The notes under the pieces were generated by a model that was not told the DNA's origin, made no database searches, and was given only the letters and a program-made list of their open reading frames with translations. The translations under genes were made by a program, and so were the position numbers. Of a stretch of DNA of 51,884 bases, positions 17,560-25,731 are shown piece by piece; within the stretch, counting starts at the first letter, position 1; every line of letters starts with the position of its first letter. The stretch is from an uncultured Caryophanales bacterium (GTDB lineage Bacteria > Bacillota_I > Bacilli_A > RF39 > UBA660): contig CAOJRT010000007.1 of NCBI GenBank assembly GCA_948442255.1, positions 1 through 51,884 of the forward strand. The letters are read 5' to 3'.

Positions 17560-18495
17560 TTACTCACAAATAGTATTTATAAGCTTTTCTTTGTTGATTC
17601 CGTTAATATAATCTAAGGCAAGCATTTCTTTTTTGCCAAATGGTTTTACTTTAGTAATGTAGACGTTCTTATCTTTTGTACAAATGCCAATCGCCTCTTT
17701 TTTTATGGCACATATTGTTCCAGGAGATAAAGTTGATTCCTCTTCGCTTATATAGCCTGCTAATATTTTTACTTCTTCTTCTTTAATTATGGTATACGCT
17801 TTCGGCCATGGATATAAGCCTCGTATTTGGTTGTAAACTTCCTTCGCAGAAGCATTGAAGTTAATATGTTCTTCTTCCCTACTAATATTCCATGCATATG
17901 TAGCTTCTTCTTCTATTTGAGGAAGTCGAGCATTTGTTTTCTGTATAATACTAGGCAAGGTTTCTAAGAGTAATTCTTTGCCCATTTGACTCAAAGTATC
18001 ATGTAAAATCCCAACATTATCTGTATCTTTTATTATATATTCTTTTTTAGAAATGATATCTCCTGTATCCATTTTTTTATCCATATACATTATAGTTACT
18101 CCAGTTTTCTCTTCCCCATCTATAATGGCATGATGAATAGGAGCTCCTCCTCTTAAACGCGGAAGTAAAGAAGCATGAACATTTATACAACCTAAAGGGG
18201 GAAAATCTAAAATGGCAGATGGAATAAGTTGTCCATAAGCACAAGTGATTATAATATCTGGATTTTTATCTAAAATAGCTTGAAATTCTGATTTAATATG
18301 TGTGGGTTGCCATACTTCTATATTATGATCTAACGCAACTTTTTTTATTGGAGTGGCTTCCAATTTATGATTACGCCCTACTTCTTTATCTGGCTGGGTT
18401 ACAACACCAATTACATTGGTTGTAGCAATTAATCCTTCTAAAATAGGAACTGCAAACTCAGGAGTCCCCATAAAGATTACTTTTGTGCTTTTCAT
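17560..18495 (-). CDS. fmt: Methionyl-tRNA formyltransferase
   Basis: Formylates initiator Met-tRNA using 10-formyl-tetrahydrofolate. Seen: N-terminal FMGTPEFAVPIL, the catalytic block INVHASLLPRLRGGAPIHHA (Asn and His), and TGVTIMYMDKKMDTGDII with the catalytic Asp, followed by a C-terminal OB-like domain with IRGLYPWPKAY. 311 residues is standard. It has an extended -10 promoter of its own after the dnaI terminator. fhs in this window would supply the formyl donor. Confidence 0.97.
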   Translation of the reverse strand: MKSTKVIFMGTPEFAVPILEGLIATTNVIGVVTQPDKEVGRNHKLEATPIKKVALDHNIEVWQPTHIKSEFQAILDKNPDIIITCAYGQLIPSAILDFPPLGCINVHASLLPRLRGGAPIHHAIIDGEEKTGVTIMYMDKKMDTGDIISKKEYIIKDTDNVGILHDTLSQMGKELLLETLPSIIQKTNARLPQIEEEATYAWNISREEEHINFNASAKEVYNQIRGLYPWPKAYTIIKEEEVKILAGYISEEESTLSPGTICAIKKEAIGICTKDKNVYITKVKPFGKKEMLALDYINGINKEKLINTICE

Positions 18496-18510
18496 ATTAT
18501 CACCAATTCC

Positions 18511-18519
18511 ATTATATCA
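18511..18519 (-). promoter_or_regulatory. Extended -10 promoter of fmt
   Basis: TGATATAAT immediately after the dnaI terminator, 16 nt before the fmt start; no clear -35. Confidence 0.55.
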
Positions 18520-18549
18520 AAAAAATAGCAAAGAGTTTGCTATTTTTAC
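18519..18549. terminator. Terminator after dnaI
   Basis: AAAAATAGCAAA / TTTGCTATTTTTTT hairpin with T-runs on both strands. Confidence 0.8.
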
Positions 18550-18561
18550 ACTTCTTTACTA

Positions 18562-19446
18562 TTATTTTCTTTTATTTTGACCAAGCAATTCCATATCTTC
18601 AGTTAATTGGCGAATTCTCTCAATAATTCTTCTAGCTTTCACCACTTCATCTGTATTACCATTCATTATTAAATGACTTTCTAACTCTTCTATTGTAAGA
18701 TTAGATGTAAAAAAGGTAGTTTTGTAATTATTCATACGATGTTGTAATATGGTTCCTAGTATTTCATCTCGACTCCATTCGGTTACTTTTTCTGCTCCTA
18801 TATCATCAATGAGTAATAAATCCACATCTTCTAAATAAGCAATTCGATCAGCAAAGGAGTCAAAATCACTTTTTAAATCCCTTAAAAGTTCTGGTAAATA
18901 GACAATCTCTCCTCTAATTCTTTGCTTGGCTAGTTCGTTAAAGACAGCTGAAATCAAATAGGTCTTCCCACAGCCGAAGGTCCCGTGTAAATATAGCCCT
19001 TTGTTATTTTTATTTTTGTCGTAAGAATCACAAAATTGATTTAACCATTTTAACACAGGTAATCTCCTTTTATCAGTTAGTTCAATGTCTTTCATGCTAG
19101 CTAAAGCAATTTCTTTATCTCGCGTCATTCGATTCTCTTCTTGCTCTTTTTTTATTTTTTCATACTTACAAGGTATATAAGAAAAGATTAATTGTTTCTT
19201 CTTTTTATTAGGATAGATAACATGTCCCTCTAGTCTGTTCTTACAAAAAATCAAACCCGGACATTCGGAACAATTTTTTAATTCTTTAACTGTATTTTCA
19301 AGAGAAGAAGTATATTTCATTGCCACCTCTCCATCTATATCTAGTGTTTTTACTAACTTTCTAAAAGAGGGATTTTGACAAGATTTTTTAAATTCTTCTT
19401 TGAGTGCTTTTTGATTTACTTCACTACTTATTCTTATTTTTTCCAT
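18562..19446 (-). CDS. dnaI: Primosomal protein DnaI (helicase loader ATPase)
   Basis: AAA+ ATPase that loads the replicative helicase with DnaB. Walker A is GTFGCGKTY (about residues 154-162) and Walker B LLIDDIGAE, followed by the family stretch WSRDEILGTILQHRM and the sensor FFTSNLT. The N-terminal domain carries cysteines in CSECPGLIFCKNRLEGHV that in Bacillus bind zinc. 294 residues is close to Bacillus DnaI. It lies 4 nt after dnaB, the standard dnaB-dnaI operon, and the transcript ends in a clear hairpin. Confidence 0.93.
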   Translation of the reverse strand: MEKIRISSEVNQKALKEEFKKSCQNPSFRKLVKTLDIDGEVAMKYTSSLENTVKELKNCSECPGLIFCKNRLEGHVIYPNKKKKQLIFSYIPCKYEKIKKEQEENRMTRDKEIALASMKDIELTDKRRLPVLKWLNQFCDSYDKNKNNKGLYLHGTFGCGKTYLISAVFNELAKQRIRGEIVYLPELLRDLKSDFDSFADRIAYLEDVDLLLIDDIGAEKVTEWSRDEILGTILQHRMNNYKTTFFTSNLTIEELESHLIMNGNTDEVVKARRIIERIRQLTEDMELLGQNKRK

Positions 19447-19450
19447 AGCA

Positions 19451-20722
19451 TCACCTATACTTCTTAAACATTTCTTCTAATTCTGCAATCTCTTCTTCTG
19501 TCATCTCTTCTTTTGTAAATTCTTGATTAAACCATACAGGTTCTTCTTTTCTTGTTTTCTTGTTATCTATTTTTTTACTATATTTCGTATTTTCTTTTTT
19601 TGCTAATTCCATCGCTTCGCTAGCTGTTTCGACCTTGCATCTCTTCCATTGCCCAGCAATAGTTTCTACAAAAGCTGTATTTAATTTATTGTTATTCTTC
19701 TTTAAAACATAATCAATTAAAACATTTACAACGGCCGGTTGTAAATTTAAATCAACTAACAGAGTTTCTAATAATCTTAAGTCCCTACTGGTTGGATTTG
19801 CCCCTTTATTCTTCATTTTCAAAAAATCATAAGGAGTAGTATTTTCAAACATATAAATAATTTGTGCAAGAGGATTTGTATTACCTTCTGGTGTCTTCAA
19901 ATATTCAGGTTGTGTTCTATATACCAAAGTAGGAAGGGCTCCATTGTTATTATACGCATAATACTTTCTCGCTTTTTTGCGAAGTTCCTCTTTATCAAAA
20001 GCGCCTTTTTCTGTTACAACGATTCTTAATAACTCTACTATTTTTAAGGTATCTAAATCATAGATAAAGGCGAGTTGCTCTAATAATTCTCTATTTTTTT
20101 TATTTAATGCACTTTCTTTTAAAAGACCTTTTGGCATAGAAGAAAGCACTAAATCAAAGTCTATTTGGCTTTCTAATTTTAAACCCAAAGTATTTTTTTC
20201 TTTCGTTTCAAAAGGTTCTACTACACACGATGGTTTGAAAGTAGCATTGAGCTCCTTGGTAATTTCTTCGTATTCTTTCAAATCAATAGATGGAAGAGCA
20301 AACTCTAATTTAATCAATTCGTATTCTTTTTTGCCAATATTATTGTACAGCGTTATATTTAAAATTGGATTTTGGAAAAATTCTTTCGCCGATAATGGGG
20401 AGAAAAGTTCATACACATAACTATTTGGTTCTCCTTCTTTAAAAAAACTCTTCAGAAGTCCAACTCCTTCTAAAGACTCACGCGCAAGTTTTATCACATC
20501 TAAGCTGCTTTTCATAAAAGTCATTAAATGGTGGTGTGTGTAATCTTTACTTATAAATTCTGTTAGCTTTAAATCACGAAGGAAAGTAAAATAAAGACTT
20601 ATTGCCAAAGGACCAATAATAGGTTCATATAACGAAATTATATTTTTTTTATCTTCCTCAGTAATGATACTTTTATTTACTACGGTATAAGTATCAGCAG
20701 GAAGTAAGGAAACTAATTTCAT
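19451..20722 (-). CDS. dnaB: Replication initiation and membrane attachment protein DnaB (helicase loader)
   Basis: Firmicute-specific DnaB that works with DnaD and DnaI in helicase loading. The N-terminus (MKLVSLLPADTYTVV, then SLYEPIIGPLAISLYFTF) is the winged-helix part; the C-terminal half holds the DnaB/DnaD-type helical domain, PTSRDLRLLETLLVDLNLQP followed by VLIDYVLKKNNNKLN and IAGQWKRCKVETASEAM. 423 residues. The ATG is chosen because the family begins there and GAAAGGGTGAGG precedes it; the frame is open 23 codons further upstream without initiation signal. Confidence 0.92.
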   Translation of the reverse strand: MKLVSLLPADTYTVVNKSIITEEDKKNIISLYEPIIGPLAISLYFTFLRDLKLTEFISKDYTHHHLMTFMKSSLDVIKLARESLEGVGLLKSFFKEGEPNSYVYELFSPLSAKEFFQNPILNITLYNNIGKKEYELIKLEFALPSIDLKEYEEITKELNATFKPSCVVEPFETKEKNTLGLKLESQIDFDLVLSSMPKGLLKESALNKKNRELLEQLAFIYDLDTLKIVELLRIVVTEKGAFDKEELRKKARKYYAYNNNGALPTLVYRTQPEYLKTPEGNTNPLAQIIYMFENTTPYDFLKMKNKGANPTSRDLRLLETLLVDLNLQPAVVNVLIDYVLKKNNNKLNTAFVETIAGQWKRCKVETASEAMELAKKENTKYSKKIDNKKTRKEEPVWFNQEFTKEEMTEEEIAELEEMFKKYR

Positions 20723-20743
20723 GGTCCTCACCCTTTCAATAGT

Positions 20744-20772
20744 ATTATAAACGATATACTTCTTTTTTGAAA
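20744..20772 (-). promoter_or_regulatory. Probable dnaB-dnaI promoter
   Basis: TATAAT at 20744-20749 with a weak TTTCAA 17 nt upstream. The -35 lies in an ACTTCTTTTTT / AAAAAAGAAGT hairpin that could also end the preceding operon. Confidence 0.5.
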
Positions 20773-20784
20773 GAAAAAAAGAAG

Positions 20785-21594
20785 TTAACAAACTTCATCT
20801 AAAGTGCAACTATCTTTTAAATAGATAGCTAACATACTACTATAGATTTCTAAAATTTGTTTTTCTTCCTCAGTAGTTAAATCGCGAAGGCTTCCATTTA
20901 CTTCTCTTTTATGTTCTTCTAAAGTACCTGTATGGGAATTAATAATAGTCCCATTTTTGCAAGTAATAACAAGAGGGGCAGATAAACGCTTTTCTCCTAC
21001 TAGAACTGGCTTTCCATTTTTTCCTGTTAATTCATACTCATTTAAAACAGGATCTAATGCTTTTAACAGGTCTTGATAAGAAGAGTCCCCCTCTCTTTCT
21101 TTTTGTAATTTATTGTTGGCATCTAATTTATAAGAATCTCTAATATCTTTTTCCACTTTATCTTCTGGTCTTACATTGACATAGTATAAGCGTTCAAGCC
21201 CATTTTCAAACGCTGCTTCAAGCAAGAGAGGAACCGCATTACGACACCAAGGACAAGCCGCAAAACCAAAATAGATTACTCCTTCCCCTTCTTTGATAAT
21301 TTCTACCGCTTCTTTTGAAGTAATATATTTTACTTTATTATCTTCCATTATCGAAATAGTTTTGTTCGGAATTCCAGTACTTCTTAAAGTACCATTTAAC
21401 GACTCATATTCTTCTTTAAACTGTTTTTCCTCTTCCGTTATACTTATTTTTGAAGTCTTTTCTTCTCTCAAAGCATTTTCTTTATACGTGTAAGCAAAAT
21501 ATCCACCAACTAATAATAAAATTATTAAAAGTGTGGAAGCTATTACTTTTAAATATTGCTTATTTTCTATTTGAGCTACGTTTTCTTTATTCAT
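20785..21594 (-). CDS. Membrane-anchored thioredoxin-like protein
   Basis: 269 residues. One N-terminal helix (VIASTLLIILLLVGGYFAY) anchors an extracytoplasmic domain. The thioredoxin signature is FAACPWCRNAVPLL (active-site CPWC near residue 115), and the remainder of the fold includes LSAPLVITCKNGTII with the cis-proline position (APLV). It ends SCTLDEVC, giving two further cysteines. The family resembles the bacteriocin-accessory/thioredoxin-like proteins; a disulfide reductase or oxidase role outside the membrane is an inference. Its ATG overlaps the upstream stop (ATGA), so it is co-translated with the OB-fold membrane protein. Confidence 0.8.
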   Translation of the reverse strand: MNKENVAQIENKQYLKVIASTLLIILLLVGGYFAYTYKENALREEKTSKISITEEEKQFKEEYESLNGTLRSTGIPNKTISIMEDNKVKYITSKEAVEIIKEGEGVIYFGFAACPWCRNAVPLLLEAAFENGLERLYYVNVRPEDKVEKDIRDSYKLDANNKLQKEREGDSSYQDLLKALDPVLNEYELTGKNGKPVLVGEKRLSAPLVITCKNGTIINSHTGTLEEHKREVNGSLRDLTTEEEKQILEIYSSMLAIYLKDSCTLDEVC

Positions 21595-22331
21595 GTTCTC
21601 TCACCTATTTCTACTAACTCTGCATTATATATATATAGGATATATCCATTCTTACTTAGCTCTCTATTTTTTATAGTACCAATAATAGTGACCTCTTCTT
21701 TTTCCTCAATATTTAGAAGAGCTTCTTCCTCGTTTTTAAAAAAGACACTTAATAAAATATCCTCCGTAAAGGTAATTTCACCATTCTCTTCCTGATAAGG
21801 AGCAAACTCAATATAATTTAAAGCTCCTTTTTTGCTAATTTTTCCTTTTAATTTAATAGAAGTATCTTTGTAATCTTCATAACTTTCTACTATTGTTTTA
21901 AAAAAAAAGTTTGTGTCTACAGCTTCTAAATGCAAAGCGTCACATAAATAACCATTTTCATAAAATGGAACAACGAGAATATTTTGGTAGTCCTTTTTAT
22001 TGCATTGCCAGACTTTAATTCCGATAGCATTATAAACTCGAGTATTCGCAGTTGTTGTAATGTTATAAGAAAATATGGGAATTCTTTTTAAACTATAAGC
22101 TAGTATGGAATCGCATAATATACTTACTAACAAAAGAAAGAAAAAGACAAAAGGCGTATTTTTTTTAACACACTTTTTCTCCTTATAAAAATAATACGTA
22201 ATGCCTATAAGAGCGATGAGGAAAAAAAGAATTCTTATCATCATTGCCCTATCAAGGAAAAGAACTAACCCAATAATTAATAAAGAAAGAATTAAAGTTA
22301 GCAAATTTTTTGTGTGTACTTTTTTATCCAT
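21591..22331 (-). CDS. Membrane protein with C-terminal OB-fold-like domain
   Basis: 246 residues with three N-terminal hydrophobic helices (LLTLILSLLIIGLVLFL, ILFFLIALIGITYYFY, FVFFFLLLVSILCDSILAY) and an extracytoplasmic half with KLKGKISKKGALNYIEF and VTIIGTIKNRELSKNG...YNAELVEI, a pattern like the tRNA_anti-like OB fold. Two cysteines (WQCNKK, YLCDAL) may pair and could be a client of the thioredoxin-like protein encoded next. AAGGA is 9 nt before the ATG. Function unknown. Confidence 0.6.
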   Translation of the reverse strand: MDKKVHTKNLLTLILSLLIIGLVLFLDRAMMIRILFFLIALIGITYYFYKEKKCVKKNTPFVFFFLLLVSILCDSILAYSLKRIPIFSYNITTTANTRVYNAIGIKVWQCNKKDYQNILVVPFYENGYLCDALHLEAVDTNFFFKTIVESYEDYKDTSIKLKGKISKKGALNYIEFAPYQEENGEITFTEDILLSVFFKNEEEALLNIEEKEEVTIIGTIKNRELSKNGYILYIYNAELVEIGERT

Positions 22332-22372
22332 AGAAACACATCCTTACTTATAAGTATAAACTTTTCCAAAAG

Positions 22373-22400
22373 AAAAAGCCATACTATTCTATGACTTTTT
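22373..22400 (-). terminator. Terminator of the HU gene
   Basis: AAAAAGTCAT, 8-nt loop, ATGGCTTTTT with one G-T wobble, then further T. Confidence 0.75.
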
Positions 22401-22415
22401 ACATTCACTGCACTA

Positions 22416-22688
22416 TTAGTTAATAGCGTCTTTAAGTTTGCTTCCAGCTTTGAATGAAGCAACTGTTTTAGCAGGAATTTTAATAGCTTCTTTAGTTAAT
22501 GGGTTAATACCTTCTCTTGCAGCTCTTGTCTTAGCGCTGAAAGTTCCGAAACCAACTAAAGCAACCTTTCCTTCTTTTTTAAGTCCAGTAGTAATTCCTT
22601 CTAAAGCTGCGTCTAATGCACGAGTTGCATCAGCTTTTGTTAATCCAGCTTTAGCTGCGATAAATTCTACTAATTCTGCTTTTCCCAT
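22416..22688 (-). CDS. hup: DNA-binding protein HU
   Basis: 90-residue histone-like protein. Typical sequence: MGKAELVEFIAAKAGLTKAD, then GFGTFSAKTRAAREGINP and PAKTVASFKAGSKLKDAIN. Own promoter and terminator, and GGGAGGT before the ATG. Its base composition is visibly richer in G/C (many GCT/GCA alanine codons) than its AT-rich neighbours, as expected for a very highly expressed gene. Nucleoid compaction and DNA bending are the family role. Confidence 0.97.
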   Translation of the reverse strand: MGKAELVEFIAAKAGLTKADATRALDAALEGITTGLKKEGKVALVGFGTFSAKTRAAREGINPLTKEAIKIPAKTVASFKAGSKLKDAIN

Positions 22689-22745
22689 AAGTTTTACCTC
22701 CCAATAAAAAAATTTATTTTTGTAAGATATTACCCTTACATATTA

Positions 22746-22774
22746 ACCATAGCAGAAATACAATTTGAAATCAA
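22746..22774 (-). promoter_or_regulatory. Sigma-A promoter of hup
   Basis: TTGATT at 22769-22774, 17-nt spacer, TATGGT at 22746-22751, with a 57-nt leader. Confidence 0.8.
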
Positions 22775-22826
22775 GTTAATTTGTTAATTTTATAGAAAAA
22801 ATCATCATTTTTACATTATTTCCAAT

Positions 22827-22856
22827 TAAAAATACAAGCGTTTTTTGTACTTGTAT
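22827..22856 (-). terminator. Terminator after the zinc-ribbon membrane protein
   Basis: ATACAAG / CTTGTAT stem with an 11-nt loop and TTTTT, touching the stop codon. Confidence 0.7.
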
Positions 22857-24115
22857 TAAGGAATTTGTGCGTCTGGAGTTTGATTTTCTTGTCCTTCAAC
22901 ATTTGGAGATTCTGCTCCATTTGTATCTCCTTCAGGAGTTCCACTAACCGGCTCTTCTGGCGTTTCTGGAACAACTTCTTCTTTACTATTACCGATTATA
23001 TCAGCATATAAGCTAAAAGCATTATAATACATATTGATAGAATCAAGTGCTTTTACGGATTCATCAGCATAAGAAATATTGCCCATTAACGAAAGAACAG
23101 TAGCAGCATTTGCTTCTTTTACACTATCACTTAGATAAACAATGGTTGCACCAATAATTAAGTTGGAACCACCATTAATAAAATAACTTTCCACAGGATA
23201 AGAAACGCTTGTTTGTGTATTAACATTGTAACTCATCAAATAGGCATCTTTTCCACCAATGGTTGTTGCCTCTACCTTCGGATTTGACAGTCCATCTCTA
23301 CTACTTAGATAGGTCTCTATTACTCCTTTATCAAAATCACTTAAATTATAAGAAAAATGCTCCAATTTAATAACTACAGAATCATCGCTTTTCTTAAGTA
23401 ACACATTATAGCTATCTTCTTCAATAATCCACCCCTCTTCATATTTAAGCTTATACCCATTAGTTATTGCTTCTTTTAAAGCCACTTCTTTTGTTCCTTC
23501 ATCAGGAGTTTGATTGGTTTGATGATTATTGTTAGCTGGCGTATTAGGCGTCATAGAACTTATATTATTGTTAGACATCATCATATAAACAACAATAATT
23601 AAAACAATAGCTAAAGCGCCAAAGATAATTACTTTTTGGTTTTTGGAAAATCCTTTTTTCTTCGCTTTTTTCTCCACTGGTTGCGTTTCTTCTTTCACAA
23701 TTGTTGTCCCTGCTGGAAGATTAGGGATAGGTTGTGGAGTACTCGCAATCGAAACCGAAGGAGCAATTGTATTTAAACTTGGTTGTGTTGTTGTGTTTAT
23801 ACTGGAATTAGCACCTAGGTTACTTGGTGTTACACTTGGTTGTGGCGCTGTTGGTGTAGAATTAATCGTTTCTACATTTTGTACTCCTGTAGGTGTGGTT
23901 ACATTATTAGTTGTTGGCGATACAGAAACTGGTTGACTACTATTTGTTATACCTGCTGGAGTCATTTGCGTCATATTATTTGTTCGAGGCATAGTTTCTA
24001 AAGGATTTTGTTGAGCAATATTTCCTTGTACCTCGCTTCTATTTGTACCACAAATTGGACAGATTGTTACTCCTGGTTGTAGTGGGTTTCCACATTTTTG
24101 ACAGTTATTCATCAT
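22856..24115 (-). CDS. Zinc-ribbon, transmembrane protein with low-complexity linker
   Basis: About 419 residues. The N-terminus is a zinc ribbon (NCQKCGNPLQPG ... CPICGTNRS, two CxxC pairs). Residues ~25-150 are Pro/Thr/Ser/Asn/Gln-rich repeats of TTxx/QPS type. One helix (VIIFGALAIVLIIVVYMMM) follows a lysine cluster, so the ribbon is inside the cell and the C-terminal ~215 residues outside. The outer part has an unrecognised alpha/beta domain and an acidic Pro/Glu tail. GGAGGT is 9 nt before the ATG, whereas the longer open frame has no site. Such ribbon-TM proteins are common in Firmicutes; role unknown. Confidence 0.75.
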   Translation of the reverse strand: MMNNCQKCGNPLQPGVTICPICGTNRSEVQGNIAQQNPLETMPRTNNMTQMTPAGITNSSQPVSVSPTTNNVTTPTGVQNVETINSTPTAPQPSVTPSNLGANSSINTTTQPSLNTIAPSVSIASTPQPIPNLPAGTTIVKEETQPVEKKAKKKGFSKNQKVIIFGALAIVLIIVVYMMMSNNNISSMTPNTPANNNHQTNQTPDEGTKEVALKEAITNGYKLKYEEGWIIEEDSYNVLLKKSDDSVVIKLEHFSYNLSDFDKGVIETYLSSRDGLSNPKVEATTIGGKDAYLMSYNVNTQTSVSYPVESYFINGGSNLIIGATIVYLSDSVKEANAATVLSLMGNISYADESVKALDSINMYYNAFSLYADIIGNSKEEVVPETPEEPVSGTPEGDTNGAESPNVEGQENQTPDAQIP

Positions 24116-24176
24116 TTTACAATGACCTCCTATTTTGTTCATTATACTATATTTCAAATAAAAAAGCCATAGTAAA

Positions 24177-25655
24177 TTATATCACTATAGCTATTAAGTT
24201 ATTTGAACCCTTATTGACAATCTTCGTAACCGTTTGCGATAATTTATATCTTGTGTTTTCAGGAACAACAGATAATTTTGCTTGGATTCCCTCTTTTACA
24301 ATGACATCAAGACTTCTACCAAATATCTCACTTCGCCAAATATTGGTTGGATCCGTTTCATAATCTTTCATCAAATAATTGATTAGTTCTTTACTTTGAA
24401 TTTCACTTCCTATAATTGGTTCAAATGTTGAAACAACATCAGCTTTAATAATGTGATAAGAAGACGCTGTTGCTTTTAGTTTAACACCAAAACGTGACCC
24501 CTGTTTAATAATTTCTGGCGTATCAAGTTGCATATCTTTTAAGGAAGGATAAACAATTCCATACCCTGTTTGTTTGGCAGAGCGAAGTGCTATCTTAATC
24601 ATTTCTGTTTCTTCTTTTGATTCTTTGTAAGAACTAAATATTTTTAACATACCTGCCTTTGTATTTACTGTTTCGCCCATCATTTCATTTAAAACAGTAT
24701 TGTATAATTCCTCTGTACTATCTAAGTTAATATTTACAACTCCAGTTGCCGTATCTACTGTATTTATATAAGCTTTACTAATATAAGAACTATCTTTGAA
24801 ATAGTGAAGAATATTATCAACATCTTTTAGTTTGCGTACTTCTAATGTAGAAGATTTTATTTTTTCTATGTACTCTTTTTTTACATAATGTTCATTATTT
24901 AATACATGAACCCATTCTGGTAATGAAATACTAATATCTAACACAGGAAATTCATATAAAGCATTTTTTAATATTTCATAAATTTCTCTTTCTCTCATAT
25001 TTTCTACACTAATTGGTAATACAGGTATTCCAAAACGATTTTTCAAATCATCAGCGATTTCTTTTGTTTCTTTTGCTTCTGGATGAGTTGTGTTTAATAC
25101 AACAATAAATGGTTTGTTGATACTTTTTAACTCTGTAATGACTTTTTCTTCTGCTTCGATGTAACTTGCTCTTTCTAACTCACCAAAAGAACCATCCGAT
25201 GTCACCACAATTCCTATAGTAGCATGGTCTTTTATGACTTTTTCTGTTCCTATTTCAGCGGCTTCTGTAAATGGTATAACATCATCGAACCAAGGTGTTT
25301 TTACCATTCTCGGATTTCCATTTTCATCTTCATAGCCATTAGAACCAGGTATAATGTAACCGACACAATCTATCAACTTGATATTAGTCGTAAATTCATC
25401 TACTTTAATCATAGCTCCATTCGATGGAACAAATTTTGGCTCGGTTGTCATGATTGTTTTTCCTTGAGCACTTTGTGGTATTTCATCTAAACAATGTTTC
25501 TTTTCGTACTCATCTTCAATATTAGGAACAATTAAATTTTCAATAAATCTTTTAATAAATGTACTTTTTCCCGTTCGGACTGCTCCTACTACGCCTAAAT
25601 AGATTTCACCATTGCCTCTTTTTGAAATCGATTCAATAATATTGTTATTTTTCAT
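24177..25655 (-). CDS. spoIVA: Stage IV sporulation protein A (spore coat basement-layer ATPase)
   Basis: Mother-cell morphogenetic ATPase that polymerises on the forespore surface and supports coat and cortex assembly. The N-terminal TRAFAC-like domain has Walker A GAVRTGKST (about residues 24-32), the sequences PQSAQGKTIMTTEPKFVP, LIDCVGYIIPG and the NTTHPEA motif. The middle and C-terminal domains match family length (492), ending RYKLSQTVTKIV ... LIAIVI, which anchors it on SpoVM. Its presence is the strongest evidence in the window that the organism sporulates. Confidence 0.97.
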   Translation of the reverse strand: MKNNNIIESISKRGNGEIYLGVVGAVRTGKSTFIKRFIENLIVPNIEDEYEKKHCLDEIPQSAQGKTIMTTEPKFVPSNGAMIKVDEFTTNIKLIDCVGYIIPGSNGYEDENGNPRMVKTPWFDDVIPFTEAAEIGTEKVIKDHATIGIVVTSDGSFGELERASYIEAEEKVITELKSINKPFIVVLNTTHPEAKETKEIADDLKNRFGIPVLPISVENMREREIYEILKNALYEFPVLDISISLPEWVHVLNNEHYVKKEYIEKIKSSTLEVRKLKDVDNILHYFKDSSYISKAYINTVDTATGVVNINLDSTEELYNTVLNEMMGETVNTKAGMLKIFSSYKESKEETEMIKIALRSAKQTGYGIVYPSLKDMQLDTPEIIKQGSRFGVKLKATASSYHIIKADVVSTFEPIIGSEIQSKELINYLMKDYETDPTNIWRSEIFGRSLDVIVKEGIQAKLSVVPENTRYKLSQTVTKIVNKGSNNLIAIVI

Positions 25656-25680
25656 ATAACACCCCTATCATTTCTAGTAA

Positions 25681-25688
25681 AATGTATG
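25681..25688 (-). promoter_or_regulatory. Possible sigma-E -10 box of spoIVA
   Basis: CATACATT fits the sigma-E -10 (CATAcA-T) about 25 nt before the start, but the -35 region is weak. Confidence 0.35.
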
Positions 25689-25731
25689 TAAGGCTTTTGG
25701 GTTTAGAACACCAAAGCATAAAAAAAGAAGT

